Origin: Paludibacteraceae bacterium
Lineage (GTDB): Bacteria; Bacteroidota; Bacteroidia; Bacteroidales; Paludibacteraceae
Assembly: GCA_017556705.1 (NCBI GenBank)
Contig: JAFYMG010000016.1
Coordinates: forward strand, 1-64,000
Direction: 5' to 3'
Length of the DNA: 64,000 bases
The notes under the pieces were generated by a model. That model had not been told where the DNA came from, did no database searches, and saw only the letters and a list, made by a program, of their open reading frames with translations. This document shows positions 19,167 through 27,864 of this stretch, in pieces; position 1 is the stretch's first letter, and every line of letters starts with the position of its first letter. Position numbers and translations under genes: made by a program.

Positions 19167-19297
19167 GTGAAAAGGTAAAATTATTCCCATAGATTACACT
19201 GATTTTCGCTGATTTTTCTTTGTGGTTGAGGCGATAGAATGGATTCAATACGTCCGTGCTAATCCATGAGATCCGTGGGAGATAAAGGCAATAGATA
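19167..19297. repeat. Gap with 'GATTACACTGATTTTCGC' type words
   Basis: Contains the words CCCATAGATTACACTGATTT (from 19188) and CCGTGCTAATCCATGAGATC (from 19253), which look like inverted variants of one intergenic word (ATCCGTG..AATC..GTGGG). No promoter recognised. Confidence 0.45.
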
Positions 19298-19780
19298 ATG
19301 AAAGAATTGCAAATACAAACATCGGTAAAGGTGTACTCGTACGACGAGTTGGAACCTGAGTTGGCACGATTGGTGGATATGGCCAAAGCCAAGACACAAG
19401 ATGCGTATTGTCCGTACTCGCATTTCCATGTGGGTGCAGCCGCCTTGTTGGCAGATGGACAAGTGATCACAGGTGCGAATCAAGAGAATGCAGCATACCC
19501 TAGCGGTTTGTGCGCAGAGCGCGTGACATTGTTTGCAGCGAATGCCAATCATCCTAATACCCCCGTGGTGGCGTTGGCGTTGGCGTGTTACACGCATGGG
19601 CATTTTACCAGAGAGGTGGCTAGCCCTTGTGGCGCGTGCCGACAAGTGATGTTGGAGACCGAGACGCGTTTCGCTACTCCGATGAAAGTGATCTTGTATT
19701 GCGAGGAGGGGTGCTATGTGTTTGATAAGGCAAGCGACCTGTTGCCGCTGTGCTTTGCTGCGGGGAATTTGGAGGGATAA
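19298..19780 (+). CDS. cdd: Cytidine deaminase
   Basis: Zinc hydrolase that deaminates cytidine/deoxycytidine in pyrimidine salvage. 160 residues, small homotetrameric type. Motifs: GANQENAAYPSGLCAERVT with the zinc Cys and catalytic Glu (CAE), and the second zinc site PCGACRQ. The N-terminus KVYSYDELEPE is as in Bacteroides homologues. Followed at once by a repeat array. Confidence 0.95.
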   Translation: MKELQIQTSVKVYSYDELEPELARLVDMAKAKTQDAYCPYSHFHVGAAALLADGQVITGANQENAAYPSGLCAERVTLFAANANHPNTPVVALALACYTHGHFTREVASPCGACRQVMLETETRFATPMKVILYCEEGCYVFDKASDLLPLCFAAGNLEG

Positions 19781-19866
19781 GATCGGCGCAAACGCCTGTA
19801 GATGGTAGATCGGACTGATGCCCTGCGGACTACAATTTCGGCGCAGCGATCTACCAACTGATTATA
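19781..19866. repeat. GTAGATCGG / GGCGC hairpin words between cdd and the permease gene
   Basis: GATCGGCGCAAACGCC, TGTAGATGGTAGATCGG, GCCCTGCGGAC and GGCGCAGCGATCTACC: variants of the hairpin module with a GTAGAT word. Resembles the array at 35718. Confidence 0.7.
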
Positions 19867-19873
19867 CGAATTG

Positions 19874-21379
19874 ATGAAGAAACTGGATATATACTTGCTG
19901 AAGCATTTTTTGGGGTTGTTGGTGATGACCTTCTTGATTTGTATCTTTATTCTGCTGATGCAGTTTGTGTGGATGCATATCAAGGATCTTGTCGGCAAGG
20001 GCGTTGAGATCAAGGTACTGGCAGAATTTTTTATTTATGCCGTGACCTCTGTGGTGCCATTGGCATTGCCGTTGGCGATATTGTTGGCGTCGCTGATGAC
20101 GTTCGGAAATCTGGGTGAGAAGTTCGAACTTACTGCCATGAAGGCCGCTGGCGTTAGTCTATTCCGCATTATGCGTCCGCTAGTGGTGGCAATCGGATTT
20201 ATCTGCGTGGGTGCGTTTTTGTTCTCTAACTATGTGTTGCCCGTGTCGCAGGTGAAACTATGGGCGCTGGTATTTTCGCTTAAGCAGAAGTCTCCTGAAT
20301 TGGATATTCCGCAGGGGGAATTCTACGATGGCATAGAAGGATACAACCTGTATGTGCGGCATAAGAACCCGAAGACGGGTATGCTGTACGACATGATGAT
20401 CTACGACTATTCAGACGGCTTTCGCAACGCGTCGGTGATGTTGGCCGATTCGGGACAGATCTATTTCTCGGCAGATAATAAATATTTGCTATTGGTGCTG
20501 TATTCGGGTGAGGCATTTGAAAATCTGGATCGCAAACAGCAACGTGCGACTTCTTCAGAGAAGAATATCCCTTATCGCCGCGAGTCGTTTGCAAGCAAGC
20601 AGATATTGATAGATTTTGATATGGATTTCAATCGCTACAGCGAGGACGTGTTGGCAGATCAGCATGTGTCGAAAGATGTGTCGAAATTGATAGAGTCGAT
20701 TGATTCGGTGAAAGTGTTGGCTCATATTCGTAGCAATGAGCAAAGCGAGCAATTGGTAAACAATAACTATTTTGGCCGTGAACGCGTGGAGAATCGCAAT
20801 GTGGATGCGTTGGAGGGTGCAAAGGATCTCTATGCGCAATATGAGGTAGATTCGTTGTATTCGCGTTTTTCAGATGATGAGCGGTATCGCGCTGCATCAG
20901 CAGCAGTGGACAGGGCAAAGGGTATGAAGGATAAGATTGATTACAATGCTCTAATGCTAGATGACCATCAACGTTATATCCGCAAACATGAGATAGAATT
21001 GCATCGTAAGTTTACATTGGCCTTTGCATGCTTGATATTCTTCTTTATCGGTGCTCCGTTGGGTGCTATCACTCGCAAGGGTGGATTGGGTGCGCCAGTG
21101 GTGATATCGGTGGTGATGTTTATCGTCTATTATATCATCGACAATACGGGTTACAAGATGGCACGCGAGGCATTGTGGCCATGTTGGTCGGGTATGTGGT
21201 TGAGTAGTATGGTGCTATTGCCGATAGGTATATTCCTGACCTATACGGCTGCAACCGACTCGCCATTGTTTAACCCAGAGGCATGGATGAAGTACATACA
21301 TAAATTGAAGAAAATAGTATTATATATATGGAAACAATTGAAAAAGCAATCGAAGATATTCGCGAAGGTAAATTCGTGA
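19874..21379 (+). CDS. LptF/LptG-type permease (YjgP/YjgQ family)
   Basis: Inner-membrane component of the LptB2FG exporter that moves lipopolysaccharide to the cell surface. 501 residues from ATG 19874. Three N-terminal transmembrane helices (about 10-35, 50-80, 95-120) include the conserved [12 protein letters not shown] element, then a periplasmic beta-jellyroll region (about 130-370), then three C-terminal helices starting at the [12 protein letters not shown] motif. A basic tail of about 40 residues overlaps the start of ribBA by 52 bp. Which of F or G it is cannot be decided from sequence alone. Confidence 0.9.
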   Translation: MKKLDIYLLKHFLGLLVMTFLICIFILLMQFVWMHIKDLVGKGVEIKVLAEFFIYAVTSVVPLALPLAILLASLMTFGNLGEKFELTAMKAAGVSLFRIMRPLVVAIGFICVGAFLFSNYVLPVSQVKLWALVFSLKQKSPELDIPQGEFYDGIEGYNLYVRHKNPKTGMLYDMMIYDYSDGFRNASVMLADSGQIYFSADNKYLLLVLYSGEAFENLDRKQQRATSSEKNIPYRRESFASKQILIDFDMDFNRYSEDVLADQHVSKDVSKLIESIDSVKVLAHIRSNEQSEQLVNNNYFGRERVENRNVDALEGAKDLYAQYEVDSLYSRFSDDERYRAASAAVDRAKGMKDKIDYNALMLDDHQRYIRKHEIELHRKFTLAFACLIFFFIGAPLGAITRKGGLGAPVVISVVMFIVYYIIDNTGYKMAREALWPCWSGMWLSSMVLLPIGIFLTYTAATDSPLFNPEAWMKYIHKLKKIVLYIWKQLKKQSKIFAKVNS

Positions 21380-22563
21380 TAGTGGTGGATGATGAGGATC
21401 GTGAAAACGAGGGCGATTTTATTATCGCTGCCGAGAAGATCACTCCAGAGAAGGTGAATTTTATGCTGCAGCATGGTCGTGGCGTATTGTGTGTGCCACT
21501 GCCAGAGAGCCGCTGTGCAGAGTTGGGATTGATGCATCAGGTGTCGAACAACACTTCGATGTTGGGTACTCCTTTTACGGTGACGGTGGATAAATTGGAG
21601 GGTTGCACCACGGGTGTGAGCGCGGAGGACCGCGCAGCTACCATCCGTGCGTTGGCCGATCCTAATTCCAAGCCAGAGACCTTTGGGCGCCCAGGGCATA
21701 TCAACCCATTGTATGCGCAAGAACGCGGTGTGTTGAAGCGTGCGGGTCATACTGAGGCTGCGGTAGATTTGGCGCGTTTGGCTGGCTTGCAGCCTGTGGC
21801 GGCGCTAATAGAAATTATGAATGAAGATGGTACCATGGCGCGCATGCCACAACTGGAGAAAGTGGCAGCAGAGTATGGCTTGAGTTTGATATCTATCAAG
21901 GATTTGATTGCGTACCGAACAAACCATTCAGAACTACTGCTGCACCATTCTGAACAACCACTGAACAATGTTCTCGTTGAGCGTGGCGAGACAGTAAACC
22001 TGCCTACCGAATATGGTGATTTTATGCTGACACCTTTTAGAGAGTTGACGACAGGATTGGAGCATGTGGCATTGGTGAAAGGCGAGTGGGAAAAGGATGA
22101 GCCCGTGCTATGTCGTGTACATTCGTCGTGTATGACGGGTGATATCTTCGGTTCGAAGCGCTGTGAATGTGGCGAACAATTGCACAAGGCGATGCAGATG
22201 GTGGAGCGAGAGGGAAAAGGTGTGATCGTGTATATGAATCAAGAGGGACGTGGCATAGGATTGATGAATAAGATCCGTGCGTATAAGTTGCAAGAGCAGG
22301 GCGAGGATACTGTAGAAGCGAATATCCATTTGGGCTTCCAACCCGATGAGCGTGACTATGGAGTAGGGGCGCAGATATTGCAAATGTTGGGTGCACGTAA
22401 GCTTCGCTTGATGACCAACAATCCTATCAAACGCATAGGCTTAGAGAGTTTTGGCATAGAAATTGTAGAGAATATACCAATAGAAGTGACTCCTAATCCG
22501 TATAACTTGCGTTATATGCAGACCAAAAAGGAGAAAATGCATCACAATCTAAAATTAGTGTAA
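21328..22563 (+). CDS. ribBA: Bifunctional DHBP synthase / GTP cyclohydrolase II
   Basis: Makes both precursors of riboflavin: 3,4-dihydroxy-2-butanone 4-phosphate and the pyrimidine from GTP. 411 residues. N-terminal RibB half has [10 protein letters not shown] and QHGRGVLC; RibA half has [18 protein letters not shown] with three zinc cysteines and NQEGRGIGL. The interdomain linker (about 198-215) contains the repeat-encoded [16 protein letters not shown]. Overlaps the permease gene upstream; the next gene starts 3 bp downstream, so the three form an operon. Confidence 0.97.
   Translation: METIEKAIEDIREGKFVIVVDDEDRENEGDFIIAAEKITPEKVNFMLQHGRGVLCVPLPESRCAELGLMHQVSNNTSMLGTPFTVTVDKLEGCTTGVSAEDRAATIRALADPNSKPETFGRPGHINPLYAQERGVLKRAGHTEAAVDLARLAGLQPVAALIEIMNEDGTMARMPQLEKVAAEYGLSLISIKDLIAYRTNHSELLLHHSEQPLNNVLVERGETVNLPTEYGDFMLTPFRELTTGLEHVALVKGEWEKDEPVLCRVHSSCMTGDIFGSKRCECGEQLHKAMQMVEREGKGVIVYMNQEGRGIGLMNKIRAYKLQEQGEDTVEANIHLGFQPDERDYGVGAQILQMLGARKLRLMTNNPIKRIGLESFGIEIVENIPIEVTPNPYNLRYMQTKKEKMHHNLKLV
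21919..21972. repeat. ACCATTCTGAAC word repeat in the ribBA linker
   Basis: AACCATTCAGAACTACTGCT is followed by CACCATTCTGAACAACCACT and GAACAATG, direct repeats of an ACCATTC-GAAC word, exactly at the junction of the RibB and RibA domains. Confidence 0.65.
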
Positions 22564-22565
22564 TT

Positions 22566-23807
22566 ATGAAAATGAGAATGATTCTATTGGTCATGGGCAT
22601 CCTATTCTCTACGTGGATGTTGCATGCGGACGAGACGGTGACAGTCACCGCCACGTCATCCGACATTTCGGAGAACCTTGATCTGAAGACGGTAGCTACG
22701 TTGTTCGGTCAAGCGAAAGACCTTGAGCAATTCGAGCAGTTGCTCAATGATCCAGATTCCGCATTCTCTAACCTTGACTTGAATGGTGATGGAGATGTGG
22801 ATTACTTGCGTGTTGTGGAAACGGCTGACGGCAATCGTCACTTGATAGTGATTCAAGCTGTATTGGCTAAGGATATCTATCAAGATGTGGCTTCAATCTT
22901 TGTAGAGAAAGATGAGGCAAGTGAGCAAGTGACAGTTCAGGTAGTGGGTGATGAATATATATATGGTGCAAACTATATTATTGAGCCAGTATATATCTAT
23001 CGACCAGTGATCTATGATTGGTTTTGGGGGCCTCATTGGGTATGCTGGCATTCACCATATTATTGGGATTATTGGCCTACTTGGTGGCGTCCATACCACT
23101 GCGTAGCCTTCCATCTATATTGGGATCACTGCTACTGGTATCACCACCATCACCCAATCTGCTCGTATCGTACGGCTCATCATCATCATCCACACTATCG
23201 TCCAATGCACGATAGAGTGCGTCGCAATGATTATGGTCATCGCCATCCAGAGCGTTCGTTTGCATCTCGTAATGCATCTCGCAATATGAGCAATGCACGT
23301 GCGTTGGAAACAGCCCGTCGTACTGAATCACGCACAGCAGTTCGTAGTACAGGTACTGCTACACGCGGCACTGCTACACGTGTGAGCACAACAGGTGATC
23401 GTACCTTTGGCAGCAGCACGGTGAGAACGTCATCTGTCGCTACTCGTTCTCGCACGAGCGGCACCGCTACTACACCTAGTCGTATAACCAGTACTACTAC
23501 CCGTACTTCAGCTACGACACCTACACGCAGTAGCGCCACTCGTAGCACCACTACTACCACACGCACGACTACCGCTACGCCTGTGCGCAGCAGTTCCACG
23601 AGTGTGACACGCTCTTCAAGCGCTACGCCATCACGTTCATCTTCTTCGGCAGTTCGCTCGTCAAGCACTACGACACGCTCATCTTCTTCGGCAGTTCGCT
23701 CGTCGGGAGGTAGTACCATGCGTTCGTCTGGTAGTATGTCTACAGGTTCATTCCGCTCATCGGGTAGCGGGGCTTCACGCAGTGGAGGTAGCGGATCTAG
23801 AAGATAA
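22566..23807 (+). CDS. Secreted protein with EF-hand-like motif, aromatic/His-rich middle and Ser/Thr/Arg-rich tail
   Basis: No assigned function. 413 residues with a signal peptide (1-21). Residues about 35-130 are a folded domain containing DLNGDGDVDYLRV, a Ca-binding-like loop. Residues about 140-220 are very rich in Trp, Tyr and His (PHWVCWHSPYYWDYW, HHHHP). The last 190 residues are almost only Ser, Thr, Arg, Ala and Gly in near-repeats (RSSSSAVRSS twice). Similar proteins occur in other Bacteroidales in my recollection. The tail may bind polyanions or the cell surface; this is speculation. Coupled to ribBA by a 2-bp gap. Confidence 0.85.
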   Translation: MKMRMILLVMGILFSTWMLHADETVTVTATSSDISENLDLKTVATLFGQAKDLEQFEQLLNDPDSAFSNLDLNGDGDVDYLRVVETADGNRHLIVIQAVLAKDIYQDVASIFVEKDEASEQVTVQVVGDEYIYGANYIIEPVYIYRPVIYDWFWGPHWVCWHSPYYWDYWPTWWRPYHCVAFHLYWDHCYWYHHHHPICSYRTAHHHHPHYRPMHDRVRRNDYGHRHPERSFASRNASRNMSNARALETARRTESRTAVRSTGTATRGTATRVSTTGDRTFGSSTVRTSSVATRSRTSGTATTPSRITSTTTRTSATTPTRSSATRSTTTTTRTTTATPVRSSSTSVTRSSSATPSRSSSSAVRSSSTTTRSSSSAVRSSGGSTMRSSGSMSTGSFRSSGSGASRSGGSGSRR

Positions 23808-23823
23808 GAGGAGATTGAGCCTT

Positions 23824-23838
23824 TGGCACGGTTTTTGC
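23824..23838 (+). promoter_or_regulatory. Sigma-54-type promoter upstream of sod
   Basis: TGGCAC-N5-TTGC, an exact match to the -24/-12 consensus, 60 bp before the sod start. No TAnnTTTG promoter is seen in this gap. Confidence 0.7.
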
Positions 23839-23845
23839 GAGTAGT

Positions 23846-23875
23846 AACGTGTAACACGATGGTGTGTTGCACGTT
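23846..23875. promoter_or_regulatory. Inverted repeat in the sod leader
   Basis: AACGTGTAACAC / GTGTTGCACGTT, a 12-bp stem with one G-T type mismatch and a 6-base loop, lies just after the predicted start of transcription. Could be an operator or an mRNA hairpin. Confidence 0.6.
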
Positions 23876-23898
23876 ACTTAATTTTTAAACCTAAACCT

Positions 23899-24492
23899 AT
23901 GATTAAATTTCATTTCGAACTTCCAGAGTTGGGATACCAATTCGGAGATTTGGCTCCAATGATGAGCCAAGAGACTATTTCTTTCCACTATGGAAAGCAT
24001 TTCCGTACCTATGTAGATAATCTCAACCAACTGGTAGATGGCTCAAAATACGAAGGGTTGTCCATCGGTGAGTTGGTGCGCAAGGCTCCTGATGGACCTA
24101 TTGCTAATAATGCAGGGCAAGTGTTTAACCATACGTTATTCTTCGAGCAATTGACCCCTGCGCGAGATGCAAAACATCCTACAGGCGAGTTTCTATTCTT
24201 GATTGAGCAGTCCTTTGGCTCATTTGAGCAGATGATCGAGCAATTGGACAAAGCAGCATCTTCGTTCTTTGGCTCGGGTTGGACATTCTTGGCGATGAAC
24301 GATGCTGGTGAACTGAAAATCTTATCTTTGCCTAATGGTGATAATCCACTGCGCTATGAGTTGACACCACTATTGGCGATTGATGTGTGGGAGCATGCGT
24401 ATTACCTAGACTACCAAAATCGTAGAAAAGATTACTTGAAAAACCTTTGGCTCTTGATCAATTGGCATGTTGTGTCGGGTAGAATAGTGTAG
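23899..24492 (+). CDS. sodB: Superoxide dismutase, Fe/Mn type
   Basis: Dismutates superoxide in the cytoplasm. 197 residues. Metal ligands are visible as His in FHYGKHFRTYVDNLN, His in FNHTLFF, and Asp and His in DVWEHAYYLDY. The AGQVFNH context places Gln in the active-site position typical of iron or cambialistic enzymes. Preceded by a sigma-54-like promoter and followed by reverse rubrerythrin with a similar promoter, suggesting a shared oxidative-stress response. Confidence 0.96.
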   Translation: MIKFHFELPELGYQFGDLAPMMSQETISFHYGKHFRTYVDNLNQLVDGSKYEGLSIGELVRKAPDGPIANNAGQVFNHTLFFEQLTPARDAKHPTGEFLFLIEQSFGSFEQMIEQLDKAASSFFGSGWTFLAMNDAGELKILSLPNGDNPLRYELTPLLAIDVWEHAYYLDYQNRRKDYLKNLWLLINWHVVSGRIV

Positions 24493-24535
24493 TGTGTGGC
24501 GCGGTGAAGCCGCTGTGTAGAATGGGGTAGAACTA
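24487..24535. repeat. GTGTAG / GGCGCGG hairpin word after sod
   Basis: TGTGTGGCGCGG-TGAA-GCCGC-TGTGTAGAA followed by GGGGTAGAA. Starts at the sod stop codon and uses the same word-hairpin-word plan as other gaps. Confidence 0.55.
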
Positions 24536-24583
24536 TTGAGAGTTGTGTTTTTTTTAAGAATTTTTCACTCTGTGTTAATATTT

Positions 24584-24598
24584 TGGCATGGTTTTTGT
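24584..24598 (+). promoter_or_regulatory. Sigma-54-type promoter upstream of rubrerythrin
   Basis: TGGCAT-N5-TTGT. It differs from the sod element in only two positions and shares the spacer GGTTT. Confidence 0.6.
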
Positions 24599-24651
24599 GA
24601 GTGTGTAAGTGAAACAAAAAAATATTAACCTTATTAAGAAAAAAAACAATT

Positions 24652-25200
24652 ATGAATAAGAAATTTATTTGCCCAATTTGCGGTTATGTACACGAGGGAG
24701 CACCTGCACCAGAGCGTTGCCCACAATGCAAACAAGTAGTAACATGGAAAGAAGTAGATGAGTCTGCTGGTATCGCATTCGCTTGCGAGCACATCATCGG
24801 TGTTGCTAAAGATACTGACGAGGAGATGATCAAAGATCTCAATGCACACTTTATGGGTGAGGCAACAGAGGTCGGTATGTATCTCGCAATGTCACGTCAA
24901 GCTGATCGCGAGGGCTATCCTGAGATTGCAGAGGCTTTCAAGCGCTATGCATGGGAAGAGGCTGAGCACTGTAGTAAGTTTGCAGAACTCTTGGGTGAGG
25001 TAGTATGGAGCACCAAGGAGAACCTTGAGAAGCGTATGATGGCTGAGGCTGGTGCTTGCGACGACAAACTTCGTATTGCTAAGCGTGCAAAAGCTATGGA
25101 CTGGGATGCTATCCATGACACTGTACACGAGATGGCTAAAGACGAGGCTCGTCACGGCAAAGGCTTCGAGGGCTTGTACAACCGCTATTTCAAAAAGTAG
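24652..25200 (+). CDS. Reverse rubrerythrin (rubredoxin domain first)
   Basis: Non-heme iron peroxidase that reduces hydrogen peroxide in anaerobes. 182 residues. The rubredoxin-like CPICGY ... CPQCKQ site is at the N-terminus (about 7-26), and the ferritin-like diiron domain follows with [22 protein letters not shown] and [11 protein letters not shown] carrying the ligands. In classical rubrerythrin the rubredoxin domain is C-terminal, so this is the reverse type. Sits after sod behind its own sigma-54-like promoter; ends in a repeat and terminator. Confidence 0.95.
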   Translation: MNKKFICPICGYVHEGAPAPERCPQCKQVVTWKEVDESAGIAFACEHIIGVAKDTDEEMIKDLNAHFMGEATEVGMYLAMSRQADREGYPEIAEAFKRYAWEEAEHCSKFAELLGEVVWSTKENLEKRMMAEAGACDDKLRIAKRAKAMDWDAIHDTVHEMAKDEARHGKGFEGLYNRYFKK

Positions 25201-25266
25201 TTTAGAGGACGGCGCATGACGCCTACAGGACGGACCTTTGGTCCTACAGGTTAGAGACTAAAGTCT
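25200..25266. repeat. GTTTAGAGGACGG and TACAGGACGG hairpin modules
   Basis: GTTTAGAGGACGGCGCATGA, then CGCCTACAGGACGG and the hairpin GGACC-TTT-GGTCC, then TACAGGTTAGAGAC. Starts at the stop codon of the rubrerythrin gene. Confidence 0.8.
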
Positions 25267-25273
25267 GGAAATT

Positions 25274-25304
25274 AAAAAGGACGCAAGAGATTGCGTCCTT
25301 TTTT
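25274..25304. terminator. Bidirectional terminator
   Basis: Stem GGACGCAA / TTGCGTCC, loop GAGA, flanked by A5 and T6; between convergent rubrerythrin and amylase genes. The stem itself contains the GGACGC word. Confidence 0.9.
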
Positions 25305-25332
25305 GTGTTGGTTAATATCGGTTAAATGATTA

Positions 25333-27183
25333 TTATTTTGCGAGTTTTACTACGATGCTTGATAGAGGAGCGATCACGATATCTTTTTTGCTAAGGTCGT
25401 ATGTCTTGCCACTGATTACATCCACGCCTACGGGATTGTACTTGCCGAGAATCTCTGCGTAGTGAGCAGTTGGGATCGTGCGGTTGTCTTCACTGGCATT
25501 AGCGAATACGAACACAGCTTCGCCGTCGTTGTAACGGAAGAAAGCATAAGTATTATCGCGGCTCATAAAATGCATGGTACGACCCGTATGGATGACAGGT
25601 TCGCTTTTGCGCCATTGGAAGAGGCGACTTTGGTAGTCGAACATATCTTGTTGCTCTGCAGTGACTTCATCGCCAAGTGGCAAAGGCATGCGTAGGGTAG
25701 AATGACCAAGCGAACGGTCGGATGATTTCATAGCATATTCATCACCATAGAACACTTGTGGTATACCGCGCATGGTTGCTAGTAGGGTGTATGCTAACTT
25801 TATACGACGTGGATCTTGATCTTTTACCACATCCGCAATACGATCCATATCGTGGTTGCCAAGCATAATCATGATGTTATTGACATCTCCATAGAGGTAG
25901 TCCATCGACATTGCATCGTACACACGAGTGAGGCCATTCCCCCAACCATTTCCATCGGTCTCCAATGCTTGGCGGATAGCTTCTTCAAGTGGGAAATCCA
26001 TCACCGATTTGAGATGGCTGTCAAAGCCATTGTAGTTGTGAGTTCCTGATTGCCAGTAAGCTACGGCAGGAGCGGGACGTGTCCAACACTCGCCTACGAT
26101 ATTGAAATTAGGATACTCATCCATGATAGCTTTTACCCATTCGCTGCCAGGGATCATCTCTATATATGGATAGGTATCTACGCGCAAGCCGTCTAGGTTA
26201 GCATACTCAATCCACCAGATAGCCCATTGCTTGAAGTATTGCAGCAGGTCTGTGTTCTCAAGGTTCATGTCTGGCATTGGACGATCAAACCATCCGCGGT
26301 TGGATAGTTGGCGATCGTACTGCGAAGCATTAATATCGTAGTTGGCAGAGAAAACATTGTGGGTGTTGGTGAAGCTGTCAAACTGATTGATCCAATCTTG
26401 ATATGGTAGGTCTTTCATCCACCAGTGGGTACCGCCGCAGTGGTTTGGCACCATGTCCATGATGATCTTGATCCCCTTCTCATGGGCTTTCTCTACAAGG
26501 TCGCAGTAGAGTTGATTGCTACCAAAGCGAGGATCGATATGATAGTAGTCGGAGCAAGCGTAGCCATGGTATGACCACGCTGCTTCGTTATCCTCGAGGA
26601 ATGGGGTCGCCCAGATAGCGGTAGCACCCAATGCAGAGATATGGTCGAGCGAATTGATAACGCCCTGGATATCACCACCAAAACGTCCGTGGACGTTGGC
26701 TTTGTTGGCTGGTTCTGCCATACCTTTCAAGGTGTTGTTGCTTTCGTCCCCATCCACAAAACGGTCGGACATGATGAGATAGATCATATCGGCAGACGTG
26801 AATCCTTGACGCTCGCGACTACCCTCGCGGCGAGTATTAATCGTGTAATCTACGCTGGTAGAGCGTTTGCCTTTCTTGAGGGTAATGCGGTAGGTACCTG
26901 CTTGGTTGACAGCCAAGTCCACGAAGAGGTAGTTGGGGCTCTCTGCATTGTGTTGACCTGTGACTTGCAACCCTGTGCACTCGCCTTTTACGACTTTGCC
27001 GTTATTGAGTTGTTGGATAGTGACTTGCGCATCGGCTAGGTCCTCGCCTTGGAGCATAAGGGTGAGTGGACAGTTCATCTCTGTCCACCAGCAGAGTGGC
27101 TCTGCACGGTCAATACGAGGTTTGGCATTCAAAGAAAAAGCACTCAAAAGTGCTATTGCTAAAAATAAAAATTTTTTGTTCAT
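25333..27183 (-). CDS. SusA-like neopullulanase / alpha-amylase (GH13)
   Basis: Periplasmic GH13 enzyme that cleaves malto-oligosaccharides, cyclodextrins or pullulan. 616 residues, the size of Bacteroides SusA. Signal peptide 1-20, an N-terminal beta domain (about 22-115), then the TIM barrel with MDMVPNHCGG, nucleophile in GLRVDTYPY, acid/base in NIVGECW and the third acid in LGNHDMDR, then a C-terminal beta domain. There are no SusC/SusD genes in the window, so it is not in a standard utilisation locus here. Confidence 0.95.
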   Translation of the reverse strand: MNKKFLFLAIALLSAFSLNAKPRIDRAEPLCWWTEMNCPLTLMLQGEDLADAQVTIQQLNNGKVVKGECTGLQVTGQHNAESPNYLFVDLAVNQAGTYRITLKKGKRSTSVDYTINTRREGSRERQGFTSADMIYLIMSDRFVDGDESNNTLKGMAEPANKANVHGRFGGDIQGVINSLDHISALGATAIWATPFLEDNEAAWSYHGYACSDYYHIDPRFGSNQLYCDLVEKAHEKGIKIIMDMVPNHCGGTHWWMKDLPYQDWINQFDSFTNTHNVFSANYDINASQYDRQLSNRGWFDRPMPDMNLENTDLLQYFKQWAIWWIEYANLDGLRVDTYPYIEMIPGSEWVKAIMDEYPNFNIVGECWTRPAPAVAYWQSGTHNYNGFDSHLKSVMDFPLEEAIRQALETDGNGWGNGLTRVYDAMSMDYLYGDVNNIMIMLGNHDMDRIADVVKDQDPRRIKLAYTLLATMRGIPQVFYGDEYAMKSSDRSLGHSTLRMPLPLGDEVTAEQQDMFDYQSRLFQWRKSEPVIHTGRTMHFMSRDNTYAFFRYNDGEAVFVFANASEDNRTIPTAHYAEILGKYNPVGVDVISGKTYDLSKKDIVIAPLSSIVVKLAK

Positions 27184-27200
27184 TGTCGTTTATAGATTAC

Positions 27201-27233
27201 CCTTAAGGTCATTAAGGACTTTAAGGTCGTTAT
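27201..27233. repeat. TTAAGGTC word array upstream of the amylase gene
   Basis: CTTAAGGTCA, TTAAGGACTT and TAAGGTCGTT: three 10-base words in tandem in the amylase leader. Confidence 0.6.
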
Positions 27234-27245
27234 TATCAAAAAAAA

Positions 27246-27572
27246 ATAGTGCATCTATAAGCCGGGTTCTGTACCCATGAATGGGTGTCTATCATTAATC
27301 TTGAGTGGCGTATTACTACGTCCTTCTGTTGCTTCCTACCCTCCAGCTCGCGCGAGCAACGCTCAGACACTGGTATACTTGGAATTGCAGCCCATCGTAT
27401 GCTCGTATCACATCCTCTTTGCAGATTACTCGTCTCTTTTGCAGGGACCAAACATTGCTGCCTGACGGCCATTAACCGCGATGGTGCTCTATGCTGCCCG
27501 GACTTTCCTCGTGATAGGGGATTAAAGCAGGTGCTTTTCTTCCCTTATCGCGCGATAGACCGATGCACTATC
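27246..27572 (-). ncRNA. rnpB: RNase P RNA, bacterial type A
   Basis: Catalytic RNA that matures tRNA 5' ends. On the minus strand the hallmark GAGGAAAGTCCGGGC is present near 27508-27522, and the 3' region has ACAGAACCCGGCTTAT. The terminal P1 helix forms between ATAGTGCATC (5') and GATGCACTAT (3'), which sets both ends. A run of T residues follows the 3' end as a terminator. It lies about 110 bp downstream of tRNA-Gly on the same strand and might be co-transcribed with it. Confidence 0.95.
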
Positions 27573-27682
27573 TCAAAGTTCGCTTTTCGGGGCCCCGAAA
27601 ATTTTTAATTTTTGGGGAGAGGAGGAATGGCGGCAAATCCAATGTGCAAGGCGCATTTTTTTGCAAGCGCATTCCGACGAAG

Positions 27683-27753
27683 AGCGGCATACGGGAATCG
27701 AACCCGCCTCCTCGGCTTGGGAAGCCGATGCACTACCGATGTGCTAATGCCGC
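27683..27753 (-). tRNA. tRNA-Gly (anticodon CCC)
   Basis: 71 nt cloverleaf: acceptor GCGGCAT/ATGCCGC, anticodon arm TCGGC-TTCCCAA-GCCGA, T arm CGGGT-TCGATTC-CCG. CCA is not encoded. A promoter ends a few bases before the 5' end. Confidence 0.95.
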
Positions 27754-27764
27754 AAAACCGACTG

Positions 27765-27796
27765 CAAAAGTACAATATTTTTTGCATTCTTGCAAA
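27765..27796 (-). promoter_or_regulatory. Bacteroidales promoter for tRNA-Gly
   Basis: Minus strand: TTTG (27796-27793), 20-base spacer, TACTTTTG (27772-27765). Divergent from the promoter of the flavin reductase gene. Confidence 0.8.
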
Positions 27797-27810
27797 TATT
27801 TGCAGGTTTT

Positions 27811-27842
27811 TTTGCATAATTGAAAAAAAAGTGGTAATTTTG
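27811..27842 (+). promoter_or_regulatory. Bacteroidales promoter for the flavin reductase operon
   Basis: TTTG 27811-27814, 20-base spacer with A8, TAATTTTG 27835-27842, 22 bp before the start codon. Confidence 0.8.
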
Positions 27843-27864
27843 CAGCATAAAATATTGGAATTTT

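Noticed and set aside
23237..23872. Minus-strand frame of 211 codons rich in Val, Glu and Arg
   Set aside because: It is the antisense of the Ser/Thr/Arg repeat tail, whose low complexity keeps the opposite frame open.
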